DNA of 64,000 nucleotides from Sympetrum striolatum (taxonomy: Eukaryota > Arthropoda > Insecta > Odonata > Libellulidae): contig OX388345.1 in assembly GCA_947579665.1 (NCBI GenBank), positions 69,431,454-69,495,453 of the forward strand. The letters run 5' to 3'. Under the pieces are notes generated by a model. The model was not told where the DNA came from and searched no databases. It worked only from the letters and a program-made list of their open reading frames with translations. This document shows positions 13,280 through 24,700 of this stretch, piece after piece. The number at the start of each line of letters is the position of its first letter. Position 1 is the stretch's first letter. Position numbers and translations under genes: made by a program.

Positions 13280-15344
13280 GCTGCAACGAATATTGCTATT
13301 TTACTACCTGACTTGTTTCTCGGACATTGCACTTAAAACAAAAACTATCCAAGATAAGAATACCTTCATTTAATTCGGGTTTCAATCCTATTTTTTGTGC
13401 CCATTTATCTTTTTCTTTTCCTTACTGTATTTCTTACTTCTTGTTAATTTGACATTTAGTTCGATGATACAACAACATGCTATATCTTGGAAGTGTTAAA
13501 TAGAGAGATTAATTTCTATTCGTTTACCCCATCTCTTTAGTGCGAATTCTAATTAAAATAACATTTTGATAATACGATAAATTACCGTATTGTGATGTTA
13601 ATAATTCCATTTCATTTTATAATTTCCTCGATTTAATTCTATTGGATATAGGCAATAAAATGTAGGAGGCATATTATTTCTTTCTTCATACGGAATTACA
13701 CCTCGACACGGTTAATAACAGCGCAGATCAAAAGTAACTGATAATTGATAACAATTGCTGATAATAATAACTGAAGAAAAAAATGTATGATGCGACCTAA
13801 ATAAAATCTAGGATATCCCAATCCTGGGAAATTACCGCTTTCTACTGAGCCGTGCAACCTAGTTGAAAAATTCGGAACGATAAATACTTTTGCTAGAGCG
13901 CTTCCCCATATTTACTCCGTAGAACGGCGTGAAAATAAATAAGCGAGGACTAATGAATACAACGTTTATCTGCGCTTTTAGGCCGCATTAAAGTTAATTG
14001 GAGCAAGAGGCGGGATTTTCGATCGGGGCTTATGGCACCTCCGTGCGTTGGTATAATGGAGTTATCGCTCATTAATGAAACGAAACAGAAAATTAGAGGG
14101 AGTCGCATTCAGATATTGGATTAGAGCAAGCCGAGCGAGAAGGAAGATAATGGTGATCGGGATCCATCGTCGGAAAGGCGGGTAATTTTAATCCTATCAC
14201 ATGTTGCATTTGCGGGTAAACGTTAACGTTAAATGCGGGAGGTTTTTAAAAGGGTTCCCCACCCGACTTTGGGCGAATGCCGGATATTCAATGCTTAGTC
14301 CCCACTGTATAACAGTATCATTGTATAAATCCGCTAAATGTTTTCACCATCTACTCCTTCTAAAGTTATCGTGCCGATTTCTATTCACCTACACATTATT
14401 TATGGTTTTATTAATGTGATTGAGGGTAGTTTACACGGAAGAAGAGACTTTTCAGTTTCAATCTCTCCTTATATAAATATTATGTAGCTTATCATAATAT
14501 CATCCAACTTTTATTTTTGTAATAACTTGTATTATTTAGTGAATAATAATTATTACTGATATGGGGGCGTAGTGTTTTGTGTGCCTTTGTTGGGAATGAT
14601 AACAGTTGGGGATCTCCATAAATGGACTGGATATGAGTCAATGTTGTTTTTGCAAACATAATGTTGCCACCAAACTGTAGTCAATTTTTGAGATAATTTC
14701 GAAAGCCATGAACATATATTAATGTCTATTGAAATGTAAATTGGGTGTTTCCTAGAATGCAAATTATAAAAATATTTTGGAATTACTAACATTTCAAGTT
14801 AAACAACGTGTTTTTGCGGGGAAGGGCAAGGGTAATTGTGAAGCTGCAGTTTTTGTTAGGATGAATCGGACATATTTGGGACGGCAAACGAAAGTTCATC
14901 AAAACGCCTTTGGAATAAGGTTTGGGCGGAGCGAATCACTATAATTCCACTTCCATGCTTCGCTGCCGAGCACAGCCGCAGACTCGCAATTAACTTTGTT
15001 GCAATCGCTGCCTGACTATAAACGGGGCGTTATTAAATTAATTCCTTTGAAGTAAAGCGTGCTTCGGTTTCAGTGCATAATTCTCTAATCCTTGGATTTA
15101 GATACAAAAGCATGCATTTGCCCTCTATCTGCTCGAGTAACAACAAACCTTAGTTATGTATCTCACAGGGTACAAATCTTATTTCATCGACTGAAAAAAG
15201 AACTTGCTAGGTAGTGGATAAGTCTATGATGACATTCCTTATGATAAGTAATTGATTTTCAGAAACTTTCACCCATTATACCTCTGTATAGTGTACTCTT
15301 GAAGAGCAATCGATTTCACCATTTTAAAGCTTGAATCAATAATG
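13280..15344 (+). other. Gene-free stretch with two candidate conserved noncoding islands
   Basis: Two moderately GC-rich islands (about 13900-14250 and 14800-15070) carry AT-rich homeodomain-type words (TTAATTGG, CATTAATG, AAATTAATT) in a GC-richer setting. No ORF with a recognisable domain overlaps them. The composition resembles insect developmental enhancers, but conservation cannot be judged from one sequence. Confidence 0.3.
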
Positions 15345-15425
15345 TACAGTCCTGGCCAAAATTAACGCAGCACCGGCCGTAAGGATCGCTATGGAGGTGC
15401 TGCGTTAATTTTGGCCAGGAGTGTA
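15345..15425. mobile_element. 81-bp Tc1/mariner-like mini-MITE, copy 2 (inverted)
   Basis: This is the reverse complement of the element at 5073-5153 with only a few substitutions, all in the core and its edges. It has the same 81-bp length including TA at both ends, the same terminal inverted repeats, and the same one-base asymmetry (CAGT on one end, CACT on the other). The similarity suggests recent activity, or selection on the hairpin. Confidence 0.85.
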
Positions 15426-15472
15426 CATCCTTTGTCAAAGGGGTCAAAGAATACGAAACGGGACTTCGAATA

Positions 15473-15580
15473 ACCAAGTGGGTAATGTATTTGCCTCAGA
15501 TGAACGCCGTTCCGGGTTCGCTTCCCGGTGGAATGTGTCGGTAAGGTGCACATGACCTCAGTTGTAGAGGGATTTTCATA
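15473..15580 (+). mobile_element. tRNA-derived SINE-like fragment
   Basis: The sequence GTTCCGGGTTCGCTTCCCGG near 15510-15530 is a good pol III B box and T-arm, preceded by an A-box-like GGGTAATGTATTTGC. It does not fold into a full tRNA and continues into non-tRNA sequence, so a SINE head is the best reading. Confidence 0.5.
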
Positions 15581-16026
15581 AAACTACTTATATGAGAATA
15601 TCGCCTATTAGCAGCAATTTAGAATAAAAGTATTTAATGTCGCGCTGTTTTATCCATAAATTTATTCCGATTTTGAAACTAAAATTTTTTAACGGTAACA
15701 TAAATAACACACGTGAAGGGTTCAATAACTGCTACTAATAACATTATGAAAAGGTTTTGCACCGAATAGACTAAAATCCATGTTTTATTTTTTCCTTCGC
15801 CTTTTCTTATAGGATAATACGAAAGCTACTGTGGTAGGCATGGAGCTAAATAATAATATTCATCCAGGTTCTCCCTTATTTAATACAATTAAAAGCTACT
15901 ATTATGGCCTTTATTCTGCAGTTCTCTTCTCACTTACAGCACCTGTTTCGGTGAGGAACGTAAGGAAATAGTACCCCAATCAAGTAAAGAAAAAATTTGG
16001 AACAGGGGTGTTAATGAAATAGAAGT

Positions 16027-16253
16027 TTTAAATCTCCAATGGTCGTTTTTGTCGGCGTCCCTCACCTCCTTCACCGGTATTCGGAAAAACAGAAAGTCTT
16101 GCATCACCGATTATTTAAGAACTACCAATGTACATTTAAATCACGATGCTATCATCCTAAGGGGTCATGAAATACATCGAGCCTTCCTGTTTTCCCCGAA
16201 TACCGGTGAACGAGGTGAGGAACGCCGACAAAGACGGCTATTGGAGATTTAAA
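16027..16253. mobile_element. 227-bp foldback MITE with ~65-bp terminal inverted repeats
   Basis: The left arm begins TTTAAATCTCCAATGG and passes through GTCGGCG, CTCACCTC and TTCACCGGTATTCGG. The right arm (about 16187-16253) is its reverse complement with a few mismatches. A unique core of about 95 bp lies between. The ORFs crossing it are products of the repeat. A TTTAAA motif sits at each outer end. No transposase is present. Confidence 0.85.
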
Positions 16254-16619
16254 CCTCTAATACCTTACTCCTCATTTGGAAAATCGCCTCATCCCTGCAA
16301 AAACTTTTATGCGGCTAACGATGTAGGGAATGAAGGTCAACCAACCTCCACGCTGATGACCCGGACACTAAAATGCCGGACAGCCCTTCGCTACATCACC
16401 TCGCTCGGAGGAAATGCACAAATTAAAACTCGGCGTGAACGATGTACTCGTGCAAAAAACACCCCCCTGGGACGACCCTTCACCCGCCCGTGAAATGTAT
16501 TCCTCGGGAAACATCGATAAAAATTAATCAATTCTCGAAGGGGCTGGAACACAACACATGCATCAACAATAACCGCGCCCGGACATTCGACGCCTCGCAC
16601 ATCCGCTCATCCGCGGCTA

Positions 16620-17906
16620 ATCCGAAAGGTACATCCCTCGCAGTAATATTTTTATTTCCAACGGAGGAACCACGGGGCGGAATAATTCCTCGAGAAAAAC
16701 TTCATTTTTCGAGGGCGCTCGTTTTCCGACCGATAAAACCCCTTCCCATAGGAAGATAAAGCGAGAGGGCGAGAATTTTCGACGAGATGCGACTTTCCTC
16801 TCACGATTTTGCCGGAGTGGTTCGCGGGTGACCATTTTCGAGACGTATGCCATAACAGAGATGGTTAAGAAAAATAAACGGTACGAAAAAGAATTCACTA
16901 AATCTTTTTTCATTAACCATCTTTTAGCTTAGCAATACACAAGCTCGACTACCATGTAGCTGTTATACCAGGTAACCAGGATTCATCGTAAATTCTACAC
17001 CGGCAGTCATTTATGATCACTCAATATATATACACTATACAATCGCTAATTCGGCCTCTCAGTAATCCGGCACGTTTCCCTGACGTTAAAGAGAACCATG
17101 GAGTAACGAAACGAATGCAAGCGTAGAAGAAAAATTAGATCAGGTGCAAGTGCGGAGGAGAAGGGTTATTTTTAGACCAGTATGCGCTAACTATATTTAT
17201 TTATAATACCGAAAACACATGTTAATTCATCAATTCCTAAATGACTTTTGTAAAGAAAGTAATAAGTAATCTTCCGTTTACATGCTACATTTATAGGTGT
17301 AAGCCTTAGCCTTAAATTAACTTGCCACTTCGTATCTGTGAAATGTGACACGTTCTTATATATTTAGTTCTACATTACCTTATATATCCTACGTAATATA
17401 TTAGAAGCATGTTTTCCTCTTTATGGCTACGCACCGAAAACTCGGCTACGACACTTTGGTATTTTACGCACCCTCAGTAATCCAGCACTCAGACTGATTT
17501 GTCATCCCTCTGTGAAAGAAATAGCCAGATTAGCTAGAGTCTAATGTACTGAAATATTGAAGATTTGGTCGAGACGTTTTCTTTATAAAATACTGAAATC
17601 ATATTTATGTTTAATTTATCAAAAAGCTATAAATGAGACATCTGTAACATTTAATAGAAGGGATCGCTATATCCTTCGCGATAATATGTTTATTTCCAAA
17701 TTTTTGTTGGAACTCCAAATATGAACTTTATACTGCAAATTTTACTTCCAACAAATACTTCGTTTTTCGAGGGCGCTCGTTTTCCGAACGATAAAACCCC
17801 TTCCCCATCAGACGGCCAGATAAAGCGGGAGGGCGAGAATTCTCGTTGAGATGCGACTTCCCTCTCACGATTTCGGCGGAGTGGTTCGCGGGCGACCATT
17901 TTCGAG
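16620..17906. repeat. Direct duplication (16700-16842 / 17758-17906) around a ~0.8-kb repeat
   Basis: The two GC-rich copies share long identical runs (for example TTTTTCGAGGGCGCTCGTTT and GGAGTGGTTCGCGGG) and are offset by about 1060 bp. Weaker similarity extends left of each copy to ATCC-TCGC-TAATAT-TTTATTTCC. Between them, about 16850-17662, lies a separate interspersed repeat that is also found at 20775-21390. Both copies keep the CpG-rich character, so the duplication is fairly recent. Confidence 0.75.
16850..17662. mobile_element. Unclassified ~0.8-kb interspersed repeat, copy 1
   Basis: It begins near GAGATGGTTAAGAAA and ends near GTAACATTTAATAGAA. Copy 2 at 20775-21390 matches at the beginning (AATTCACTA, TTAACCAT-TTTTAG, AATACACA/GGGCTCG), in the middle (TTCTACAC-GG-CA) and at the end (GAGAC-CTGTRACATTTAATAG). 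The central parts differ in length. No ORF of note. Confidence 0.55.
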
Positions 17907-17909
17907 TCG

Positions 17910-18505
17910 GCGGACATTTTGGGGAGTGGAAGGACCCCCCCTCGAGGGGGCGCTGTGTGAAAGAAGGGCTCGTGAAGAGATGGGGAAAAGCAAAGAAAGG
18001 GGGAAGTGTAGTGGATCTTCACGTCGCGGGAAACACGGCGCCGAAATCCCGGCGGCTACGGCTCGCTCGAAAAGGGGTCCGAAACACGAGACACCCTTTA
18101 GTTTCTCGCCCGAGGTAAAGGGGAGACTCGAAAGGGAGGAAAAATAAGAAGAAGAAACGGAAGGGACTGGGGGTATAGGGCAGAAGGGTATTCAACCCCT
18201 TGCATGCGAGGTACGTTCCGCGATGCACCCCCGGAAAGATTTAAATCAACCTCGTGATCCGCGTGATGTTTCGGCCGCTCTGTGTTCGGGCTTCGACTAT
18301 TCTTGGAACCTTTCCTTACGTCGATTGCGAAGGCGTTAACCGATATCTCTCCATCTTGCGGTCTAAAATTAATTTTACGTGTATGCGCAATAGCTTAATT
18401 ACGTACATACAAACGTCTTTCTCGGGACAAATTGCGAACAGAATCTATTTTCTATTTAACCCTTGTCTAATACAATAATAAAAAATCTGATGTGGCCAGC
18501 ACATG
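17910..18505 (+). other. GC-rich island, no gene
   Basis: The GC-rich, purine-biased sequence runs from the duplicated block to about 18330. Open frames on both strands are composition effects. Nothing else is seen. Confidence 0.3.
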
Positions 18506-19341
18506 ACTTTCTCCATATATAAGATGTAAATATTTATCTACGACAGTATTTTCGAACTCTATATTCAACCTAAACTTGGAAGATAAATGATTAATTTATA
18601 TCATATTATATTTTACTTCACAAACATTATAAATAATGTTTTTTTGGGATATGTTCGATGAAAAACGATAAATAGGCCTTTCACCCCAGCTCCCAGTGCG
18701 CTCACCACGTACATAATCTGCAACTTCCGGTTTATCAGTATTTTACAAATAACTCCTACACAATCAGTGGTACAGAAATATGTTTCATACAAAAGTCATA
18801 GTAAATTTTATTTTCTAAAACTTTTATAAGAAATAGTATATTCCTAAATATCATATTTATGGAGATATTTTGAAAACCGGAAATGAGCTTTGAAGAGTGA
18901 AGCTCGACTTCCGGTTAACCGATTTACTTCAAAATCTAATCAACTCTAACGGCATCAGCCAAAATACTATACATGAAATTTGGTTGTGATCCAACTAACA
19001 TTTTTTATGTTAGAGCGCCCACAAAGTACATAATCAGCTACTTCCGGTTGATCAGTATTTCACGAATAACTCCTAATCAACCGGTGATACAAAAATATGT
19101 TAAATACAAAAATTATAGTAAAAGACATTATCTAAAACTTTTATAAGGCGTACAATATACGTATATATCATATTTATGGAGATATTTTAAAAACCGGAAA
19201 TGAACTTTGATGATTGAAACTCGACTTCCGGTTTACCGATTTACTTGAAAAACTAATCAACTCTGACAGCACACACCACAGTACTATATATGAATTTTGG
19301 TATTGATACGACCAATAGTTTTCACGTTAGAGCGCCCACTG

Positions 19342-19383
<42 letters not shown>

Positions 19384-19514
19384 ACAGACATCATTCCGAA
19401 AATGGTCAAAACGTGTTCTAGGGACCCCAAAACATATATTTCCGTTGAAATCTCGAAGTCGATTTTTTTCATGAAAACAATACTTTCTCTATACTTCGTA
19501 TATGGAGAAAGTAA
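18506..19514. mobile_element. ~1-kb non-autonomous element with terminal inverted repeats and internal tandem duplication
   Basis: The left end reads ACTTTCTCCATATATA (18506) and the right end reads TATATGGAGAAAGT (to 19512), which are inverted repeats. The right end is itself a hairpin, because ACTTTCTCTATAC at 19482 pairs with GTATATGGAGAAAGT. Inside are two ~300-bp tandem units (about 18710-19018 and 19019-19335). Each contains the ACTTCCGGTT phrase twice in similar positions, then CATATTTATGGAGATATTTT, and each ends GTTAGAGCGCCCAC. A (CA)n tract and a phrase CATTCCGAAAATGGTCAAAA follow. I recall similar (CA)n-plus-phrase repeats from other arthropod genomes, but I do not assign a family. 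Confidence 0.65.
19343..19386. repeat. (CA)n microsatellite
   Basis: About 18 uninterrupted CA units followed by imperfect ones, lying inside the ~1-kb element between its tandem units and its right end. The chance ORF of repeated HT or CV residues over it is not coding. Confidence 0.95.
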
Positions 19515-20774
19515 AAAAGAATCAAAGCGCATAAAAACAAGAATCCAACCATAATACGTACAAATATTTTGACAGCTAATGTGGAAATAGCGAGGAAATA
19601 TGGAAAAAAGAATAGTTTTGTGTGGAAAACAAATAACGGGTTTAATTTTGATAACAAAAATTTTTCACTGCACGAAAATCCCCACAGAAAGGTCCAAAAA
19701 CCTAAATAATGTAACATTCAAAGTAGATGTAAATATTTAGCGTATCTCAACCACTTTATTATAAAGTTGTAGAATTGAGTAATATTAACTCTTTCCACTA
19801 GTTTAAAAGAGAATTACAATGCATAATTAAACGTTAAACAGCCATAAAAACAATTAGTCACCTACTAAACTCTTTTCTTCAATTATTCATATATATTTCC
19901 AATAAAAATACTACTTTATATATTTTATGAAAGTGATATTAACATTACGAGAAGTTACACCCAAAATTTACGGCATAGTAGTCATTTTGAGACTATACTT
20001 ACAGATAGCGAAGAGGTATCCTAATGATTATGTAACCAGCATATAGGAAGGGCCGCCTTGTGATTATACGATTTGCAGTGCATTATCGCATAGATATTGC
20101 CTAAACTTTAGGATACGCCACCGCAACTACGAATACTCGTCTTTCTATCTTTTTAGTATCATTTGCTGTGGATAAAACTAGTTGCTCACGAGTCACATAT
20201 AATCGGTGGATATCATTAATGGTCTTGTAGCCTTACACAGACATACATAAAGCATAAATTTCAGCTCTCAGTTATCTGGTTGCTTAAAAAACGTAGAAGC
20301 AATATATCTCCTCAACGTATCCTTTATCAAAATAGGACGGGCATTTACCGAAAAAAATGTATTATGTACAGGAAATAGATGCTTCACATTGAGGGCAATG
20401 CTTACAGTTAAAGGAAAAACAAAATTTCGGTTTCAGGGCAATTGATATTCTGGTATTCCGCTCGTTTTGGGAACTCGTGATACCGAGGGGCAATAACTTG
20501 CGTTGGTCTAATTCTCCTTGAACAGCAGTATCTTGAGATATAAACTAACTTAATGGAGTTTAAGGCCACGTTGCAGATTCGACGATAAAGTCCATGAATT
20601 GCCTAGTCCAAAACAAACTCCCACGGACCCGATGGAATCTCCGGTATCCCTTCGTTTGACCGATGCTCAAGAGATCGACAAACCATTTATATCTCGCATT
20701 ACCGACAAGTCTTCCAAGATACAATAGGTCTCAAAGTAAAACTTAATTTGCTATGCTTGTACTTCATGATATTC
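19515..20774 (+). other. Gene-free AT-rich stretch
   Basis: No exon, hairpin or recognised repeat is seen apart from general AT-rich sequence. Confidence 0.3.
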
Positions 20775-21390
20775 AATTGCCGAGATGGCTAAGAAACAAA
20801 CACCGAGCAAATAGTAATTCACTACGTTTTTATTTCTTAACCATATTTTAGTTCAGTAATACACGGGCTCGTCTCATACATAACTACCATACCACTTTAG
20901 ATAAACTTCAAACTCTAATCTTAGTTCAGTTAAAGGTAGAATATTAAACTATTTAAGTATATTATTTATTTTACGATAAATGTCATGAGTTCGATTCCAA
21001 GTGCTTTCAAACAAAGGTTATATTCCCCATGCCTATCATTTTCAACAACTATTTTTTACCGATTACAGATAAACTGTGAATCTGCTACTGTTAGCACCTA
21101 GTTGAAGGTACACTATTAAAATATAAATATATTTCTTGTTTTACTATAAAGGTCATAGGTTCAATTTTAGGGGCTATTAAACATGGGACAGATTGTCCAT
21201 TAGAAATTCGTGGTAAGCAGTTCTACACGGACATGGATTTGTAATCACTTAAAAACTTAATTGAAATCTTAATGCCAAACATTTTGTCGTGTCATTTTGT
21301 TATATCGTACACAGCTGAAAACAGATTAAAGTTTCATTTAACAATAAGCTGTTAAAGAGACTACTGTGACATTTAATAGAAAGAATCACT
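20775..21390. mobile_element. Unclassified interspersed repeat, copy 2
   Basis: This is the diverged partner of 16850-17662, with matching start, an internal TTCTACAC block and a matching end near GTGACATTTAATAGAA. It also carries two internal segments (around 20930-21020 and 21105-21180) that resemble each other and contain GAGTTCGATTCC and GGTTCAATTTT words, like decayed pol III B boxes. Confidence 0.5.
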
Positions 21391-21654
21391 CATTTGGAAT
21401 GGGGGTAATACAAGAGAGTAGCAATCACTATTCAAGAAGTAACAAACAAGGAGGAGAACGTAATATCTCTCGTCCTAAGGAGAAATTGAGGTGAATAATA
21501 GCGACATAACTGGTATTTGAATCAAGGTCTTCCATTTTACGGACAGAAATTCCAACACAAAGCATCTTGTTAATAAAGCGAAAATTACGCAGAAGAGTAG
21601 CTTAAAAAAGGAGAATTTACAGCAAAGCCTGCACAAAAATCACAAAACATGAAG

Positions 21655-21735
21655 TGGATGGTAGGTTAGTGGCCAGAAAACCTACCCTGAAAGTGTAGAC
21701 CGGGGTTCAATCCAAGATATGTCCCTATTATATGC
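21655..21735 (+). mobile_element. tRNA-derived SINE-like fragment
   Basis: TAGGTTAGTGG (21662-21672) resembles a pol III A box and GGTTCAATCC (21704-21713) a B box, with spacing compatible with a tRNA head. The stems of a functional tRNA are not complete, and AT-rich non-tRNA sequence follows. Confidence 0.55.
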
Positions 21736-21739
21736 TTCT

Positions 21740-24700
21740 CTTTCTTCTTGGGTTTTAAGCCACACAGCTTTAAGTAAATAGGATATATAGATTCCTTATA
21801 CCCTGTGTTACCCATTCTAGGTTACAAACTTAGGCTAAATGACAACCATCCACTCATATTTAACGGCATCATGCTGGTGCGAGTTAAAGTAATCAATTAT
21901 CAAATCCATATTATCAATTTTTAAAATTTGATGACTGGTCTAAAATGGCTACACGTCTATAAACGTAGATGTCGACTAAACGAGTCGTAAGTGAAACACG
22001 TTTGGTCAAGCGTGTCGGGCACTCTATTTTCGGCTGAAGTAGACTCGTAAGAAATGTCCTCTGAAGAGAAGTAAACTTCAATTATATCCCTCTCCTTCGT
22101 TTATCTCCCTGATGGAGAACTCATTATCAGCCCGAATTCCGATAGCTTTCAAAGTTTGGGTGCTGACTCGTATCAAGGGTACTTGGCCCGCTAGGTTTAC
22201 AGATACTCATTATCCAAACATACCGAGGAGCATAAGATATGTTTCGGAGATAGGATCTGCGTCATAAGGACCTCGAGACCCTAGCGAAATGGCCGTGTGA
22301 GCAATGCCCTCGCCGTTGTGCCCTGGCCATCGATCGGAGCGAGGCAGAGCCCTCTGTGGGTGGGGAGAGAAATTAGCCTGGGTGGCGTAGGATGGGACAT
22401 ACATCTCCGGTAGCGTTCACCTTAATTCGGTCCGGATGCGGTCTCACCGAATGAAAAAGGGCGGCTTCAAAAAGAAGCCAGCTCTCGAAGGTTTATTTAC
22501 GCCGAGGTTGTATATTTAACCGCTCGGGATTTTTTATCTCTTTCTTCTCGCTCGATAAACTCGCTCGCCCCGCGTCGATCAAAGGGAAAACAAGGGCCCT
22601 TTTTACGCTCCTCTCGTCCAATGCGAGGTAGACAAAAGGTATTTGCACGAAAAATTCTCGGCCGGGAAGCGAGTCGTTACGGTTCTAAGTAAATTTCGCC
22701 GCCGCAATACCGCTTGTAAAAAGCGGCCCAAATGACGGGGAGCTGCTAAAAAGCGGCCGCCCTTTGTGGGGATTTGCGCGTTCGTAAGTGCTTCCCGGCA
22801 TCATCTTTATCGGATGGGGCAGAAATAGTCATTGCGGTTAAGGGGGCGATTTAGGACTCGCGGTGCGGTTTTGAGTAGGCTGACCATACGTTCCGTTTTC
22901 TCCGGGGCGGTCTTTCATCCCTTCCTTATCGAAGAGCGAATTTATTGAGCTGATTCTGTTCTTAATTTGTTAAGAGCCTCCACCGCTGAAATTCGAATTC
23001 ATAAAATGTGGAGAGCATTATGATCTGATTTGATTTCTTCTTATTCTAAGAAAGGAATGATATTTCTATGCATAATCAGAAAGGAAATAGCATACTATTT
23101 CTACAACACTATTTACTGAAAAGTTTGAGAAAATCAATAAAAAGGCATAAATAAAGTTGCCGATTCCTCTCTAGTTAACATAGCAACAATTTACGAACAA
23201 GCTCGGACTCGATCCAATTTCATCTGCAGTTAAGTGATAAAAACATTCTTCAAAAACTGCGTGAATCCATACTCAAATACATTTGATTAATATCCTTATA
23301 TCATCTGTATGAGATATATTCCGAATAAATTCAAGCAATGTCATGCTTTTTTAGGCTGTATGAACGAATTTATTCTTTACGATATGATCATCTTTGATAT
23401 CATGAGTTTCAATGTAGGCGTCATAAAATTGTACATAAGATTAATTTAATCAATTGAAAAATCATCCTACTGAATACTTTCTTATGTTGAAATTAATATA
23501 ATTCTTTCATGGAAATTAATCGGAATAATTTAGACTGTTATCCGTATTCATCCGAGTTATATACACTTACCATTGAGAATCTTATCAATCTTACATACTG
23601 TTAGTGATAGAGAAGTAAATGATGATCATCTATATCCATTGAAGTCCATAGATTGCAGGGTAGAAAAGAATGTGATTCTCCAAATAATACCTATGGTGCT
23701 ATTTTTCACAAAACATACCAATGTTGACGTCAGTGTTTTGTAGGTAACATCTACTTACAGATTTACTACATATATTGCTTCTAATCTTATCTTTCCTTAA
23801 GAAGATAATTTTTAACTTACGTGAAAAGAATGCTGACTTTTCAAAATTAATCCATATTGCAAAATCAAGAATACAACCTGAATTATCATATTTTGGTAGT
23901 GGAATTCCGCATTATTAAATTTTCAATAGCTCATTTAATTGTATGTGTATTATCAATGAAAATCTTTTACGTACAATAGAGAGATTTCCATAAAAAGAAA
24001 ACAGGAAAGCCCATTCAATTTATATTATGTATAAGTTGAATAATAAACAGAATATAAAGATAATTGCGTCTTGAGAACCACTCCTTGGGCGTTCCCATAT
24101 CTTTACGATTAAGAGGCAAACCTCCATAAACCACAAACGAAAAGTACGTAGCGATAGAGAGATGGGACGTCGATAAAGTAGAAGTTCCTGCATAAATCAT
24201 GCCAATAAATAAATTGTCGTCCCGCAAGTCCGGGTCAAAATTTTTACAATAAAGGAATCGATCCGCGAAGTTGCGTGCGTTGCAGTGTAAGTAGGGCGGC
24301 GTCACCTTCCTCGAATTAAGTAAGAACACAGAAATCCCGAATGAGAGTAAATAAATTAGAGGCCGTGGCTTTTTCGGCATATTACGTACAATTTATCATT
24401 CTGCATTTCGTGCTGCAAAAAGGTGTTCCCCACGCTACTTTTGCACCATATAGAAAATGAAGTTTTGCCACAATCGAGTTGCATGATATGGAAGTGACTG
24501 CGGCATGTTAAAGCAACGTTCCGAATTCAATATACTTCGCCGAGTAAATGTTTCATTAGAATTAATAGCCTCTTGTTCTATGCTATGTTTATGTATAATC
24601 CATAATGAGTCGCAAAACCTAATATTTTATTGATTAAATTCTGATATTGTAGATTGAGTATTTGAAATTTTGTAGCTTAGTAATATGCTAGAAATATTCT

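Noticed and set aside
19297..19554. Open frames with repeated HT or CV residues
   Set aside because: They are translations of the (CA)n microsatellite.
21655..21735. Possible functional tRNA gene
   Set aside because: A- and B-box words are present but acceptor and anticodon stems do not close, so it is listed as SINE-like.
24015..24380. 121-codon open frame on the minus strand in AT-rich DNA
   Set aside because: Longer than expected for this composition, but no recognisable domain, signal peptide or splice context.
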